A DNA stretch of 64,000 bases. Origin: JBCFBK01 sp038562555. Its GTDB lineage: Bacteria; Bacteroidota; Bacteroidia; Bacteroidales; Prolixibacteraceae. The stretch lies in assembly GCA_038562555.1 (NCBI GenBank), contig JBCFBK010000006.1:62001-126000 (forward strand), in the 5' to 3' direction. The translations under genes were made by a program, and so were the position numbers. Positions 1-8,648 of this stretch are shown piece by piece (the stretch's first letter is position 1; every line of letters begins with the position of its first letter). The notes below the pieces were generated by a model that ran no database searches, was not told the DNA's origin, and worked only from the letters and a program-made list of their open reading frames with translations.

Positions 1-1
1 G

Positions 2-229
2 GAAGTGATCGTTCCCGAGGCCAGTTGTTGCGGATTTGCAGGTGACCGCGGTTTTTCTTTCCCGGAACTGAACGCGCACGGTCTGAAATACCTCAAAGAG
101 CAAATTCCGCAAAAAGTCATACACGGTTATTCTACCAGCCGTACCTGCGAAATCGGCTTAACCACCCACAGCGGAATTTCGTACAAATCGATTGTATACC
201 TCGTTGACCGGGTTAGCCGGTCCCGATAA
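2..229 (+). CDS. C-terminal end of FAD/Fe-S D-lactate dehydrogenase-like protein (partial)
   Basis: Only the last 75 codons are inside the window; the gene enters from the left edge. The visible part has the cysteine-rich CCG signature (CCGFAGDRGF) and then STSRTCEIGL and HSGISYKSIVYLVD, the usual end of Bacteroidota proteins that join an FAD-binding oxidase to an Fe-S domain. Such proteins oxidise D-lactate or glycolate and pass electrons to the respiratory chain. The cysteines would bind a cluster or substrate as in the CCG family. The family call is good; the exact substrate cannot be judged from this tail. Confidence 0.72.
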   Translation, partial: EVIVPEASCCGFAGDRGFSFPELNAHGLKYLKEQIPQKVIHGYSTSRTCEIGLTTHSGISYKSIVYLVDRVSRSR

Positions 230-347
230 CTTCGCTCATTATATTTTGCTTTTACCGTCGCATGAGCGAAACGTTCTGTATATTTGTTTGGCAGGGAATA
301 AAATTTTGGAATGCACATTCCCTTACGCATATCTAAACAGAAAAGGC

Positions 348-1106
348 ATGAGAAAAAAAGACGATTTAAACCTGGCTGTGCTGATCGATGCGGACAACGT
401 TCCTTACGCCAACGTAAAGGGAATGCTGGATGAAATTGCCAAGTTGGGAATTCCTTCCATTAAGCGGATTTACGGCGACTGGACAAGGCCAACGATTTCC
501 GGGTGGAAATCTGTATTGCTTGAGCATGCTATTCAGCCTATCCAGCAATACAGTTATACGACTGGAAAGAATTCGACCGATTCGGCCATGATCATCGATG
601 CCATGGATATTCTGCACAGTGACAAGGTGGATGGCTTTTGCCTGGTTTCGAGCGACAGTGATTTTACCCGCCTTGCCACCAGGCTCAGGGAGTCAGGCAT
701 GCTTGTGATCGGTATGGGACAGAAGAAAACGCCCAATCCCTTTATTGTTGCCTGCGATAAATTCATCTACATTGAAATAATCGGTGTTAAGGATGCGCCC
801 AGGAAAGTTGCAAGAACAACCCACACGCCTGTACCGGAGCCGGCCTCTCAGATTGAACTGATTGACAACAGCTTTATTCAGTTGCTCCGGAATTCGGTCG
901 AGGACCTGGCCGATGATGCGGGTTGGGCTTTTTTGGCTGAAGTAGGATCGCTGATCATTAAGAAAAAACCGGACTTCGATGCGCGAAATTATGGTTTCTC
1001 CAAACTCACCCCGCTGATAAAATCGCTGAGCGAACATTTTGATATTGACGAACGTGAGGTTGGGAAAACCCACATTAAGCATATCTACGTCAGGATAAAA
1101 AAATAG
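348..1106 (+). CDS. NYN-domain (LabA-like) protein with C-terminal OST-HTH domain
   Basis: 252 residues from the ATG at 348, which directly precedes the conserved start of the domain; the longer frame from 192 overlaps the upstream gene and adds unrelated residues. Residues ~8-150 form a NYN/PIN-like nuclease fold: LAVLIDADN near the start, GDW in the middle, then DSAMIIDAMD and LVSSDSDF supply the acidic residues expected for metal-dependent RNA cleavage. Residues ~175-250 look like an OST-HTH/LOTUS winged helix, a putative RNA-binding domain. Such proteins are thought to act on RNA; no specific target can be inferred. It stands alone, 80 bp before a cold-shock gene. Confidence 0.82.
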   Translation: MRKKDDLNLAVLIDADNVPYANVKGMLDEIAKLGIPSIKRIYGDWTRPTISGWKSVLLEHAIQPIQQYSYTTGKNSTDSAMIIDAMDILHSDKVDGFCLVSSDSDFTRLATRLRESGMLVIGMGQKKTPNPFIVACDKFIYIEIIGVKDAPRKVARTTHTPVPEPASQIELIDNSFIQLLRNSVEDLADDAGWAFLAEVGSLIIKKKPDFDARNYGFSKLTPLIKSLSEHFDIDEREVGKTHIKHIYVRIKK

Positions 1107-1186
1107 AAAATTATTTGAAATTAATTTAAAAAAGGCTGCATATGTGATTTATTAAGGTTAACTTGCGCCAAATTAATAATATCACA

Positions 1187-1378
1187 ATGAATAAAGGAAC
1201 AGTAAAATTTTTCAATGATTCGAAGGGATTCGGATTTATCAAAGATGCAAATTCATCTAAAGAATACTTTGTGCATTCTTCTGGATTAAAAGACAGTATC
1301 ACCGAAAATGACGAAGTCACTTTCGATTTGCAAGAAGGAAAAAAAGGATTAAATGCAGTCAACGTTAAACTTGCATAG
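1187..1378 (+). CDS. Cold-shock domain protein
   Basis: 63 residues starting at ATG 1187 (MNKGTVKFF). The frame can be extended upstream to 1163, but the CSD family begins at this methionine. It carries the RNP1-type motif KGFGFI and the RNP2-like YFVHSS, the aromatic nucleic-acid-binding face of CspA-type single-strand RNA/DNA-binding proteins that melt mRNA structure. It lies alone and is followed 34 bp later by a strong terminator, so it is probably monocistronic. The 80-bp leader is very A/T-rich. Confidence 0.93.
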   Translation: MNKGTVKFFNDSKGFGFIKDANSSKEYFVHSSGLKDSITENDEVTFDLQEGKKGLNAVNVKLA

Positions 1379-1412
1379 TTTAAGAAGACCATAAAATACT
1401 TAAAATTTTGGA

Positions 1413-1439
1413 CCTCACATGTATGTGAGGTTTTTTTTT
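1413..1439 (+). terminator. Rho-independent terminator of the cold-shock gene
   Basis: Perfect 8-bp stem (CCTCACAT / ATGTGAGG, loop GT) followed directly by nine T residues. It sits 34 bp after the cold-shock stop codon. Confidence 0.93.
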
Positions 1440-1475
1440 GCCTGAACTGCCCGTTGTCAGCTGAAAATCCTGCTC

Positions 1476-1493
1476 TTACCCGGGGGCGGGTAA
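1476..1493. other. Short GC-rich hairpin of unknown role
   Basis: TTACCCG and CGGGTAA form a 7-bp perfect stem around a GGGG loop in the 238-bp spacer between the cold-shock gene and the sigma-factor gene. There is no T-run, so it does not look like a terminator. It could be an operator or a 5' mRNA structure upstream of the sigma gene. Confidence 0.35.
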
Positions 1494-1616
1494 ATAAAAG
1501 AGGGATAGAATATGTTCTTTTCCTGCGGTTGAAAATTTATTAAAAGTTTAATCGCTTTTCAGGTTTTATCCTTTATTTTTACCAAATAAACCGATCAACC
1601 GGAGATAATCAGAATC

Positions 1617-2180
1617 ATGAATATTAGCTCTTTAGGTGACAGCGTTTTAGTTGAGACACTGAGGAAGGGAGATATCACCGCCTTTGATAAGCTCTATTAT
1701 AAGTACAATAAGAAACTTTTTATTTTCTCAGTAAAGTTCTTGAAAGACCGGCGGGAAGCGGAGGATCTGATCCAAAAGATTTTTACTACGATTTGGGAGC
1801 GCAGGGAGTGGCTGGATAAGGAAAAGTCGTTCGAGGGTTATCTCTTTAAAATTGCCAGGAACGAAATCTACGACCAGTTGAAACTTCGGATTATCAGGGA
1901 GCATTATCGTGATTATCTGTTAAACAATCAGCAGACTGATACTGATGATCTGGAGAAGAAAAAATTGATTGAGCAGGTATTTCAACTCGTGGATAACCTT
2001 CCGGAAAGAAGGGCCAAAATTTTTAGGATGAGTAAAGAAAAAGGATTGACTTACAAAGAAATAGCAGAGCAACTGCAAATCTCCGAAAATACGGTCGACA
2101 CACAGATCCGGCACAGTTTAAACTATTTACGGGAGGAAATGCTTAAATTTCAAAAAATCGTCCTGATTTTCTTTAACTGA
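1617..2180 (+). CDS. ECF RNA polymerase sigma factor, FecI-like
   Basis: 187 residues. Region 2 spans residues ~10-80 (FDKLYYKYNKKLF, then AEDLIQKIFTTIWERR) and region 4 spans ~120-178, with the helix-turn-helix KGLTYKEIAEQLQISENTVD. This matches Bacteroidota sigma-70 family factors that pair with FecR-type anti-sigma factors and switch on a neighbouring SusC/SusD operon when the outer-membrane receptor is loaded. The order sigma - FecR - SusC (with STN domain) - SusD here fits that trans-envelope signalling circuit exactly. It is probably the main regulator of the following locus. Confidence 0.93.
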   Translation: MNISSLGDSVLVETLRKGDITAFDKLYYKYNKKLFIFSVKFLKDRREAEDLIQKIFTTIWERREWLDKEKSFEGYLFKIARNEIYDQLKLRIIREHYRDYLLNNQQTDTDDLEKKKLIEQVFQLVDNLPERRAKIFRMSKEKGLTYKEIAEQLQISENTVDTQIRHSLNYLREEMLKFQKIVLIFFN

Positions 2181-2284
2181 ATCTTCCGCCAAAAATTTTT
2201 CACCGGACAACAAAAAAATCAAAATAACCTTCACGGAAAAAGCAATTCTGCAGGTATTCCTTTTTGAGTTTGTTTAGGAATGCC

Positions 2285-3382
2285 ATGCAAAATAGAAAAG
2301 AAATAAAAAAATTACTGGACCGCATCAACACCGGAGAAATCAATAGCAGTGAAAAGCAGTTACTGTTTCGGTTTTTTAATGATCCTGAAAGCAGGGCGGT
2401 TGTGTACCGCTGGCTTAAGAAAAAATGGAAAGGGCTGCAGTATGAAGAACCGGATACAGAAGTTGATTTTGAAAAATTGCTTTTACGGATACATCAGGAC
2501 GTGAAGCAAGACGTGCCAACGCCGCTTCCCTTACGTGAACAACCCTCTAAACTGCACCGGATCATCCGCGTGAGCATGCGGTATGCGGCAGTTTGTCTGA
2601 TTGCATGTGGTCTGGAATGGTACATTTTGACTCAGACCGGCGGCAATGAAAACGCTCAGAAAATAGTCTATAATCAGGTTGATGTTCCACATGGTTCAAG
2701 GTCGTTTATTGTATTGGCCGACAGTACGCTGGTCTGGTTAAATGCGGGGGCAAAACTCCGTTATCCGGCCGATTTTAACGGGAGCAACCGGGAAGTGTTT
2801 CTGGATGGTGAAGCCTTTTTCGACGTAACGAAGGATAAGCACCGGCCATTTTTGGTGAAAGTAAGCGGAATGGATCTTAAAGTTCATGGTACTAAATTCA
2901 ATGTAAAGGCATACAACGATGAATATAGCATTGAAACGACGCTTTTAGAAGGATCCGTTGAAGTGATCGGACTGAAGGCACGCGAGAAAGATAGTCGAAA
3001 CCTGTTCATGAAACCAGGACAGAAACTGATTCTGTACAAAGAAAAAAAGAATACTTCCGATTCCGGTTCAGAAAACAAATCAGAGGATGCGGAATCTGTA
3101 AAAATTGCGGATGCCCGCCTGATCAACCTTTCCGCTACCGACCAGGAAGTTGCCTGGAAACATGATAAACTGGTATTCGACAAGCAGCGTTTTGATGAGG
3201 TCAAAACCCGTCTTGAGCGCTGGTATGGAGTTACCATCGAGATAAGGGATTCTTCTGTACTGGATTACCGTTTCTCAGGGACTTTCGATAAGGAAACCTT
3301 TGAGCAGGCCATGTATGCGCTCAAAGAAGCAGCAGATTTTGAATATGTTCTGAGTAAAAAACATGTTGTTATAAAACCATAA
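2285..3382 (+). CDS. FecR-family anti-sigma factor
   Basis: 365 residues from ATG 2285, which has an AGGA 5 bases upstream; a TTG start at 2264 is possible but less likely. The cytoplasmic N-terminal part (~1-95) would hold the sigma factor. One membrane segment lies at ~100-118 (AAVCLIACGLEWYIL). The periplasmic FecR domain (~135-235) includes LADSTLVWLNAGAKLRYP and GTKFNVKAY. A C-terminal DUF4974 domain (~290-365) is expected to meet the STN domain of the receptor. It follows the sigma gene by 104 bp and precedes the SusC gene. Confidence 0.92.
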   Translation: MQNRKEIKKLLDRINTGEINSSEKQLLFRFFNDPESRAVVYRWLKKKWKGLQYEEPDTEVDFEKLLLRIHQDVKQDVPTPLPLREQPSKLHRIIRVSMRYAAVCLIACGLEWYILTQTGGNENAQKIVYNQVDVPHGSRSFIVLADSTLVWLNAGAKLRYPADFNGSNREVFLDGEAFFDVTKDKHRPFLVKVSGMDLKVHGTKFNVKAYNDEYSIETTLLEGSVEVIGLKAREKDSRNLFMKPGQKLILYKEKKNTSDSGSENKSEDAESVKIADARLINLSATDQEVAWKHDKLVFDKQRFDEVKTRLERWYGVTIEIRDSSVLDYRFSGTFDKETFEQAMYALKEAADFEYVLSKKHVVIKP

Positions 3383-3442
3383 TGATCACATTAAACCTGT
3401 AAACAAGATAAGCCTATGTGAATCACCAAATCTGAATAAAAA

Positions 3443-3475
3443 AGGACCGGCAATGCACCACCATTTACCGATCCT
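3443..3475 (+). other. Hairpin between fecR-like and susC-like genes
   Basis: AGGACCGG (3443-3450) can pair with CCGATCCT (3468-3475) with one mismatch. It lies 46 bp before the susC start and has no T-run. It might separate expression of the regulator pair from the transport pair or shape the susC 5' leader. The rest of the 138-bp spacer shows no clear promoter. Confidence 0.3.
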
Positions 3476-3520
3476 AATGTGTAAAAATTCTGTAAAAAAT
3501 TACTAACACACTTCAATTCT

Positions 3521-6500
3521 ATGAAAAAAAATGATGACGTGCAAGGGAAAGGTCTGTTTTTTCCCCGTTTTAAAAAACTTTTAATGGTCATGAAGCTAAC
3601 TATCGGAGTAATCATCTTATTTGTATTTCAGTCTACTGCTGCCATTTCGCAGAATACGGTGGCGACCATTCATGCCGATAATCTGGAACTCGACCGCCTG
3701 TTCTCGGAGATCGAGAAGCAAACATCGGTGAAGTTCCTCTACCGGTATGAAAATATTGCCGGGAAACAGGTCAGTATCGACGTTGAAAATCTTGCTGTTG
3801 ACGAGGTTCTTGATATTGCACTTCGCGGACAGGGGTTGACGTACTCAAAGAAGAGTAACAACCTGATCGTTATCTCTTCAACAGAATCCAACCAGCAGAG
3901 CAAAAAAATATCGGGGACAGTTACCGATGTGGCAGGATATCCTTTGCCTGGTGTAAGCATCGTGATTAAAGGGACAACACAAGGTACTGTAACAGACATG
4001 GATGGCAAATTTAATCTTACGGTTCCAGGAGAACGAAAGATACTGATTTTCTCCTTTATCGGATATGCTCCGCAGGAGATTACGATAGGTACGCAATCCG
4101 ATTTCAATATCGTTCTAAAAGAAGAAGAGCATGCCATTGATGAGGTTGTGGTGACTGCTTTGGGTATTGAAAGGAGTAAAAGAAGCCTGAGCTATACCAC
4201 TGAGCAGGTTGATGTGGAATCATTAGCTGCGGTCCGGGATCCGAGTTTGGCCACGTCATTATCGGGAAAAGTTGCCGGTGTGACTGTTTCCAATTCTTCA
4301 GGTGCTTCGGGGGTCGGAGGTAGTTCCAGAATTATCATCCGGGGGAACCGTTCAATCAGCGGAGGAAATCAGCCGTTGATCGTGGTAGACGGAGTACCAT
4401 ACAATAACGGGAAAGGCGTGATCTCATCTTCTTCCGGAACACGGGAGGTAGATTCATTTGATGGCTTTTCTAATATCAATGGTGATGATGTTCAGAGTAT
4501 CAATGTGTTAAAAGGTCCGGCTGCAGCGGCCTTGTATGGTTCCGCTGCCAACAACGGGGTTATTATTGTAACCACAAAGAGAGGAAAAATGGGTAAACCT
4601 CAGGTAGAATTTAATTCGATTTCGACCGTTGATGTTCCGTACCTGTATCCTGAACTTCAGAATGAGTATGCACAAGGTCAGGGAGGGACATACAATGCCA
4701 ACACCGATATGTATAGCTGGGGGCCTAAAATGACGGGACAAACGGTGACCAACTGGACCGGGGAAGAAATTAAGCTCACCCCTCAGCCTGATAATGTGAA
4801 AGATTTATTCGTTGAAGGATATAATTTTACAAACACCGTCTCTTATAGTGCCGGTTCGGAAAAATCAACCGTGTATTTTTCATACAGCAATACAACAGCC
4901 CGGGGGATGCTGAAGACTGATAAGTTGCAAAGGCATAATATCAATTTGCGTTTGTCTGCCGAGTTGATCCCAAAACTGCGACTCGATTTTAAGATGACCT
5001 ATTTTAAACAGGAAATGGATAACCGTGCCGCTTCCGGCGATGACTACTTCAGTCCGATGCAGGCCCTGCTCCGGATGCCGCGAAGCATACGGACACAGGA
5101 TATTAAGAAGTTTGAATATTACACGAACGAAGGATCGCTGAAACAAAACATGTGGGTGCCTGATGGTTCGGAATCGGTGCTCAACCCCTATTGGGCGATG
5201 TACCGGCGCATTGCACCAACCAGTCGGGACCGCGTCACGGCGTTTGCTTCATTGAAATATGACTTTACCGATTGGCTTTCGGCACAGGGACGTGTTTCAA
5301 TGGATGCCTTACACGACGACGGTGAGGAGAAAATTTACTGGGATGCCAGTTATATTAACGATGGTACCGGAAATTACTACACTGCATTCAGCAAAGGACA
5401 GCATTTGAACGCGGATTTTATGTTAAATTTCCACAAACAACTATCCAACGGGATAGGTTTAAATGCCATGGTCGGAGCTGAAATTAAAGACAGCAAGGGA
5501 AGGTCCCAATCTGCTACAACAAACGGATTGGCTGTAGAAAACAAGTTCGCGCTGAATTGGGGATCGTCTAATACAACCACTGATAACGAATCCCGGACCC
5601 AAATTCAGAGCCTTTTCGGCACCGCTCAGATTTCTTATAAAACGATGTTGTATCTGGATTTTACGGCCCGCAATGACTGGAATTCAACATTGCCTCCTCC
5701 ATATGATTATTTCTATCCTTCGGTGGGGTTAACCGGAATTATTTCAGACATGGTCAGCCTGCCAAAAGTGATCAGCTTTGCGAAATTACGGGGCTCATAT
5801 GCGGAAGTGGGCGCCGGAGCAGATTTTGCATCTATTTTTCAGGAATACGGAAGAAGTACAAATGGTCCGATCGGTCAAATAACAACAAGTGCAACGAAAG
5901 TGGCGGAACAATTGCGTCCCGAAAAATCCAAATCATGGGAGTTTGGTGGCGAATTTAAGTTCTTTGAAAGCCGTTTGGGGATCGATCTGACCTGGTATAA
6001 ATCCAATACGATTAATCAGTTGATATCGGTTAAGGCTCCGCCGACTTCCGGATACACCAAAACCCAGATTAACTGTGGTGATATTCAAAATACCGGTGTA
6101 GAACTGATGATTTCCGGTACGCCTGTGAAGAAATCGGATTTCGCATGGGATACTTACCTGACTTTTTCCAAAAACAAAAATGAAGTGAAGGAATTGACTC
6201 CCGGGATAGAAAAATACGAACTGGATATGGCCAACCTTGCATTGGGCGAATCGTGGGCCGTGGTTGGACGCCCTTATGGCGAAACCTACTCCTTGGGATT
6301 CAAACGCGATGACCAGGGACGGATCATTGTTGCTTCGAGTGGCTTACCCATGATCACAACAGAAGCAGATACTTATCTGGGCAATTTTAATTATGACTGG
6401 CAAAGCGGCTTATCCAACACATTCATATATAAAAACTGGTCATTGAATTTTCTCGTTGATCTGAACTATGGCGGAACCAGGCTATCGGCAACCGAGTCCA

Positions 6501-6913
6501 TGTTAATGTCGACCGGTGGAGGCAAGGCCACCCTGTATGGCCGCGACGGATTTGTATTTGACGGGGTTAAAGAAGACGGTTCGGTGAATGATATTGAAAT
6601 TACGGCCGAAGCATATGGTACGCTTGTTGGTGGACGAAGCTCAAATAACGGACCTGCCGAATTATTTAAACATGATGCCACAAATTCAAGATTGCGTGAA
6701 TTTTCGATTGGTTATTCAATTCCGCTGAGGAGTAACCTGGTCAAATCGATGAAGGTGTCGGCCGTGGGACGGAACCTGTTCTACTTTTACAATGGCTGTG
6801 ACTGGTTTGACCCGGATGTTACCTATGATACGGGTGTAAACGGGCAGGGAGCCGAAAACTCTTTTCTTCCGGGAGCCCGCACGTTCGGTTTTAATATTAA
6901 ATTATCCTTGTAA
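3521..6913 (+). CDS. SusC/RagA-type TonB-dependent outer-membrane transporter with STN domain
   Basis: 1130 residues. After a signal region (~20-45) comes an STN/secretin-like signalling domain (~50-120, with LDRLFSEIEKQTSVKFLYRY), then a CarboxypepD_reg-like domain (~130-215, ISGTVTDVAGYPLPGVSIVI), the TonB box/plug (~220-355, IIIRGNRSISGGNQPLIVVDG and GPAAAALYGSAANNGVIIVTTKRG) and a 22-strand-type barrel to the end. It imports oligosaccharide or another ligand with the SusD partner encoded 18 bp downstream. The extra STN domain marks it as a transducing receptor that signals to the FecR/sigma pair just upstream. Length is normal for this class. Confidence 0.96.
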   Translation: MKKNDDVQGKGLFFPRFKKLLMVMKLTIGVIILFVFQSTAAISQNTVATIHADNLELDRLFSEIEKQTSVKFLYRYENIAGKQVSIDVENLAVDEVLDIALRGQGLTYSKKSNNLIVISSTESNQQSKKISGTVTDVAGYPLPGVSIVIKGTTQGTVTDMDGKFNLTVPGERKILIFSFIGYAPQEITIGTQSDFNIVLKEEEHAIDEVVVTALGIERSKRSLSYTTEQVDVESLAAVRDPSLATSLSGKVAGVTVSNSSGASGVGGSSRIIIRGNRSISGGNQPLIVVDGVPYNNGKGVISSSSGTREVDSFDGFSNINGDDVQSINVLKGPAAAALYGSAANNGVIIVTTKRGKMGKPQVEFNSISTVDVPYLYPELQNEYAQGQGGTYNANTDMYSWGPKMTGQTVTNWTGEEIKLTPQPDNVKDLFVEGYNFTNTVSYSAGSEKSTVYFSYSNTTARGMLKTDKLQRHNINLRLSAELIPKLRLDFKMTYFKQEMDNRAASGDDYFSPMQALLRMPRSIRTQDIKKFEYYTNEGSLKQNMWVPDGSESVLNPYWAMYRRIAPTSRDRVTAFASLKYDFTDWLSAQGRVSMDALHDDGEEKIYWDASYINDGTGNYYTAFSKGQHLNADFMLNFHKQLSNGIGLNAMVGAEIKDSKGRSQSATTNGLAVENKFALNWGSSNTTTDNESRTQIQSLFGTAQISYKTMLYLDFTARNDWNSTLPPPYDYFYPSVGLTGIISDMVSLPKVISFAKLRGSYAEVGAGADFASIFQEYGRSTNGPIGQITTSATKVAEQLRPEKSKSWEFGGEFKFFESRLGIDLTWYKSNTINQLISVKAPPTSGYTKTQINCGDIQNTGVELMISGTPVKKSDFAWDTYLTFSKNKNEVKELTPGIEKYELDMANLALGESWAVVGRPYGETYSLGFKRDDQGRIIVASSGLPMITTEADTYLGNFNYDWQSGLSNTFIYKNWSLNFLVDLNYGGTRLSATESMLMSTGGGKATLYGRDGFVFDGVKEDGSVNDIEITAEAYGTLVGGRSSNNGPAELFKHDATNSRLREFSIGYSIPLRSNLVKSMKVSAVGRNLFYFYNGCDWFDPDVTYDTGVNGQGAENSFLPGARTFGFNIKLSL

Positions 6914-6931
6914 TCATTTAATATTTTAATA

Positions 6932-8551
6932 ATGAAACAGTTAAATTTTATCAATAAATATACTGCGTTCTTGTTTATTCTGGTATTGATAATGAGTTCC
7001 TGTACCGATGAGTTTGAGGATTTTAATACCAACAAGACCAAATTAATGGATGTAACCGATAAGGAACTGGCCGGACTGTTTACCACGGCGCTGATCGAGG
7101 GAAACTGCGAGCTGACCAGCAATCAATACAGCAGGTGGAAAAGTAATGTTACTGACCATTTCTCCGGTTATTGTGTTATTGGAGGCGTGGATCGTGAGCA
7201 AAATGTTTTTCAGTTGGGCCACCAGCAATCCGTTTTCAGCAACTTTTACAGTAAAGCTATTCCGGCGATCGTTGCCATCCAGACCAATTCTGTCGAGAAG
7301 AATCCGGTAGCCTATCATGTCGCCATGATCTGGAAAGGGTATATTATGCACCGTCTGGTCGATTCGTGGGGACCGCTTCCCTATACCGCGGCTGGAAATG
7401 GCAGCAATGTGATCCCTTACGAAAGTGTGAAGGATGTGTATGATAATATTTTCCGGGATGTTACGGCTGCTGTTGATTATCTGACCGCAGAGACAACCGG
7501 AAATTCAGGACTGAACGTATTTGGAGAAGGAGACATTGTATACGGCGGAAACGTGATCAAATGGATTAAGTTTGCCAATACCCTGAGACTACGCATGGCA
7601 TGCCGGATTTCCAACATCGATCCGAACAAAGCTAAAACCGAAGCTGAGGCGGCGGTGAAGGGCCCCCTGATGGACAGCAATGACGATGATGCTTATATCG
7701 CGGATGTTCCCTCTTTTAACGGGTTACAGAATGGTATGTGCCGGATTGGCGGGTGGCATCAGAACTCGATGAGCACTTGCATGGAGAGTATTTTAAAAGG
7801 ATACAATGATCCGCGTATGCAGGAATATTTCTCCGTTGTGAAGCAGGAAACAACCAGCGATCATCCTGAAATTATGGCAAATATTGGTGGTTATCATGGA
7901 CTGACACCTGGTTTTACATCGGCCGATATTGTTGCTTTTAAGCTTTATTCCAATTTTGGTCCGAGGTGGGTAGGTCCTGACGTCGTGTCAACTGCGGTTC
8001 CCATTAATGTGGCCAACGCTGCCGAAACGTATTTTCTGAAGGCCGAAGGCGCATGGAGAGGGTGGAATATGGGAGGATCCGCTCAATCGTTCTACGAGAA
8101 AGGAATTGAGGTCTCTATCCGTCAGTGGAGAGGCGCCTCTTTCCCCGCAACCGATATCACAGCTTACATCAACAGTATGGCAACACCTGTGGCACCCGAC
8201 AATTATCCATATTATGATCCTCCGATGACGGATATCCCGGTAAAATTTGCTGCCAGTCAGGAAGATCAGTACGAACAAATTATCACCCAGAAATGGCTTG
8301 CTCTCTATCCCGACAGTTGGGAGGCCTGGAACGAATACCGCCGGACGCGCTTACCGAAGCTTTATCCAAAAAAGAATTCGATGAATCCGAACATCGATGT
8401 AACCAGGGGAATGATCGTTACGCGATTACCTTACCCTGAAAATGAAAGGACAGGTCAGGTAGAAGAATATGAGAAGGCAGTTGAACTGTTGGGCGGACCA
8501 GATCTCGAATCGACTCCTCTTTGGTGGGATGTGAATAAAAATGGTAACTAA
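6932..8551 (+). CDS. SusD/RagB-like surface lipoprotein (SusD-like_2 type)
   Basis: 539 residues, 18 bp after the SusC gene. A lipoprotein signal ends at MSSC (Cys ~24), followed by DEFEDFNTNK, the usual start of SusD-like_2 proteins. TPR-like stretches occur at ~95-240 (including WKGYIMHRLVDSWGPLPY) and the C-terminal half has EAWNEYRRTRLPKLYP, common near the end of the family. It caps the SusC barrel and captures ligand at the cell surface. The SusD-like_2 subgroup is often linked to FecI/FecR-controlled pairs. Ligand identity is not readable from sequence. Confidence 0.93.
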   Translation: MKQLNFINKYTAFLFILVLIMSSCTDEFEDFNTNKTKLMDVTDKELAGLFTTALIEGNCELTSNQYSRWKSNVTDHFSGYCVIGGVDREQNVFQLGHQQSVFSNFYSKAIPAIVAIQTNSVEKNPVAYHVAMIWKGYIMHRLVDSWGPLPYTAAGNGSNVIPYESVKDVYDNIFRDVTAAVDYLTAETTGNSGLNVFGEGDIVYGGNVIKWIKFANTLRLRMACRISNIDPNKAKTEAEAAVKGPLMDSNDDDAYIADVPSFNGLQNGMCRIGGWHQNSMSTCMESILKGYNDPRMQEYFSVVKQETTSDHPEIMANIGGYHGLTPGFTSADIVAFKLYSNFGPRWVGPDVVSTAVPINVANAAETYFLKAEGAWRGWNMGGSAQSFYEKGIEVSIRQWRGASFPATDITAYINSMATPVAPDNYPYYDPPMTDIPVKFAASQEDQYEQIITQKWLALYPDSWEAWNEYRRTRLPKLYPKKNSMNPNIDVTRGMIVTRLPYPENERTGQVEEYEKAVELLGGPDLESTPLWWDVNKNGN

Positions 8552-8586
8552 CAACATTTTGGCAGGGAGATAACTTAAACAGTCAG

Positions 8587-8625
8587 GCCGGCGTAGTCAT
8601 GATTCTGGTTACGTCGGCTTTTTTT
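8587..8625 (+). terminator. Rho-independent terminator after susD-like gene
   Basis: GCCGGCGTA (8587-8595) pairs with TACGTCGGC (8610-8618) over 9 bp with one G-T wobble, followed by seven T residues. It lies 36 bp after the susD stop and 24 bp before the next gene, so transport genes and downstream enzymes may be expressed at different levels. Confidence 0.88.
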
Positions 8626-8648
8626 AATCAAATTTTGAAACTTAAGCC

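Noticed and set aside
192..347. Longer N-terminus for the NYN protein
   Set aside because: It overlaps the end of the preceding gene and shows no relation to the NYN family start.
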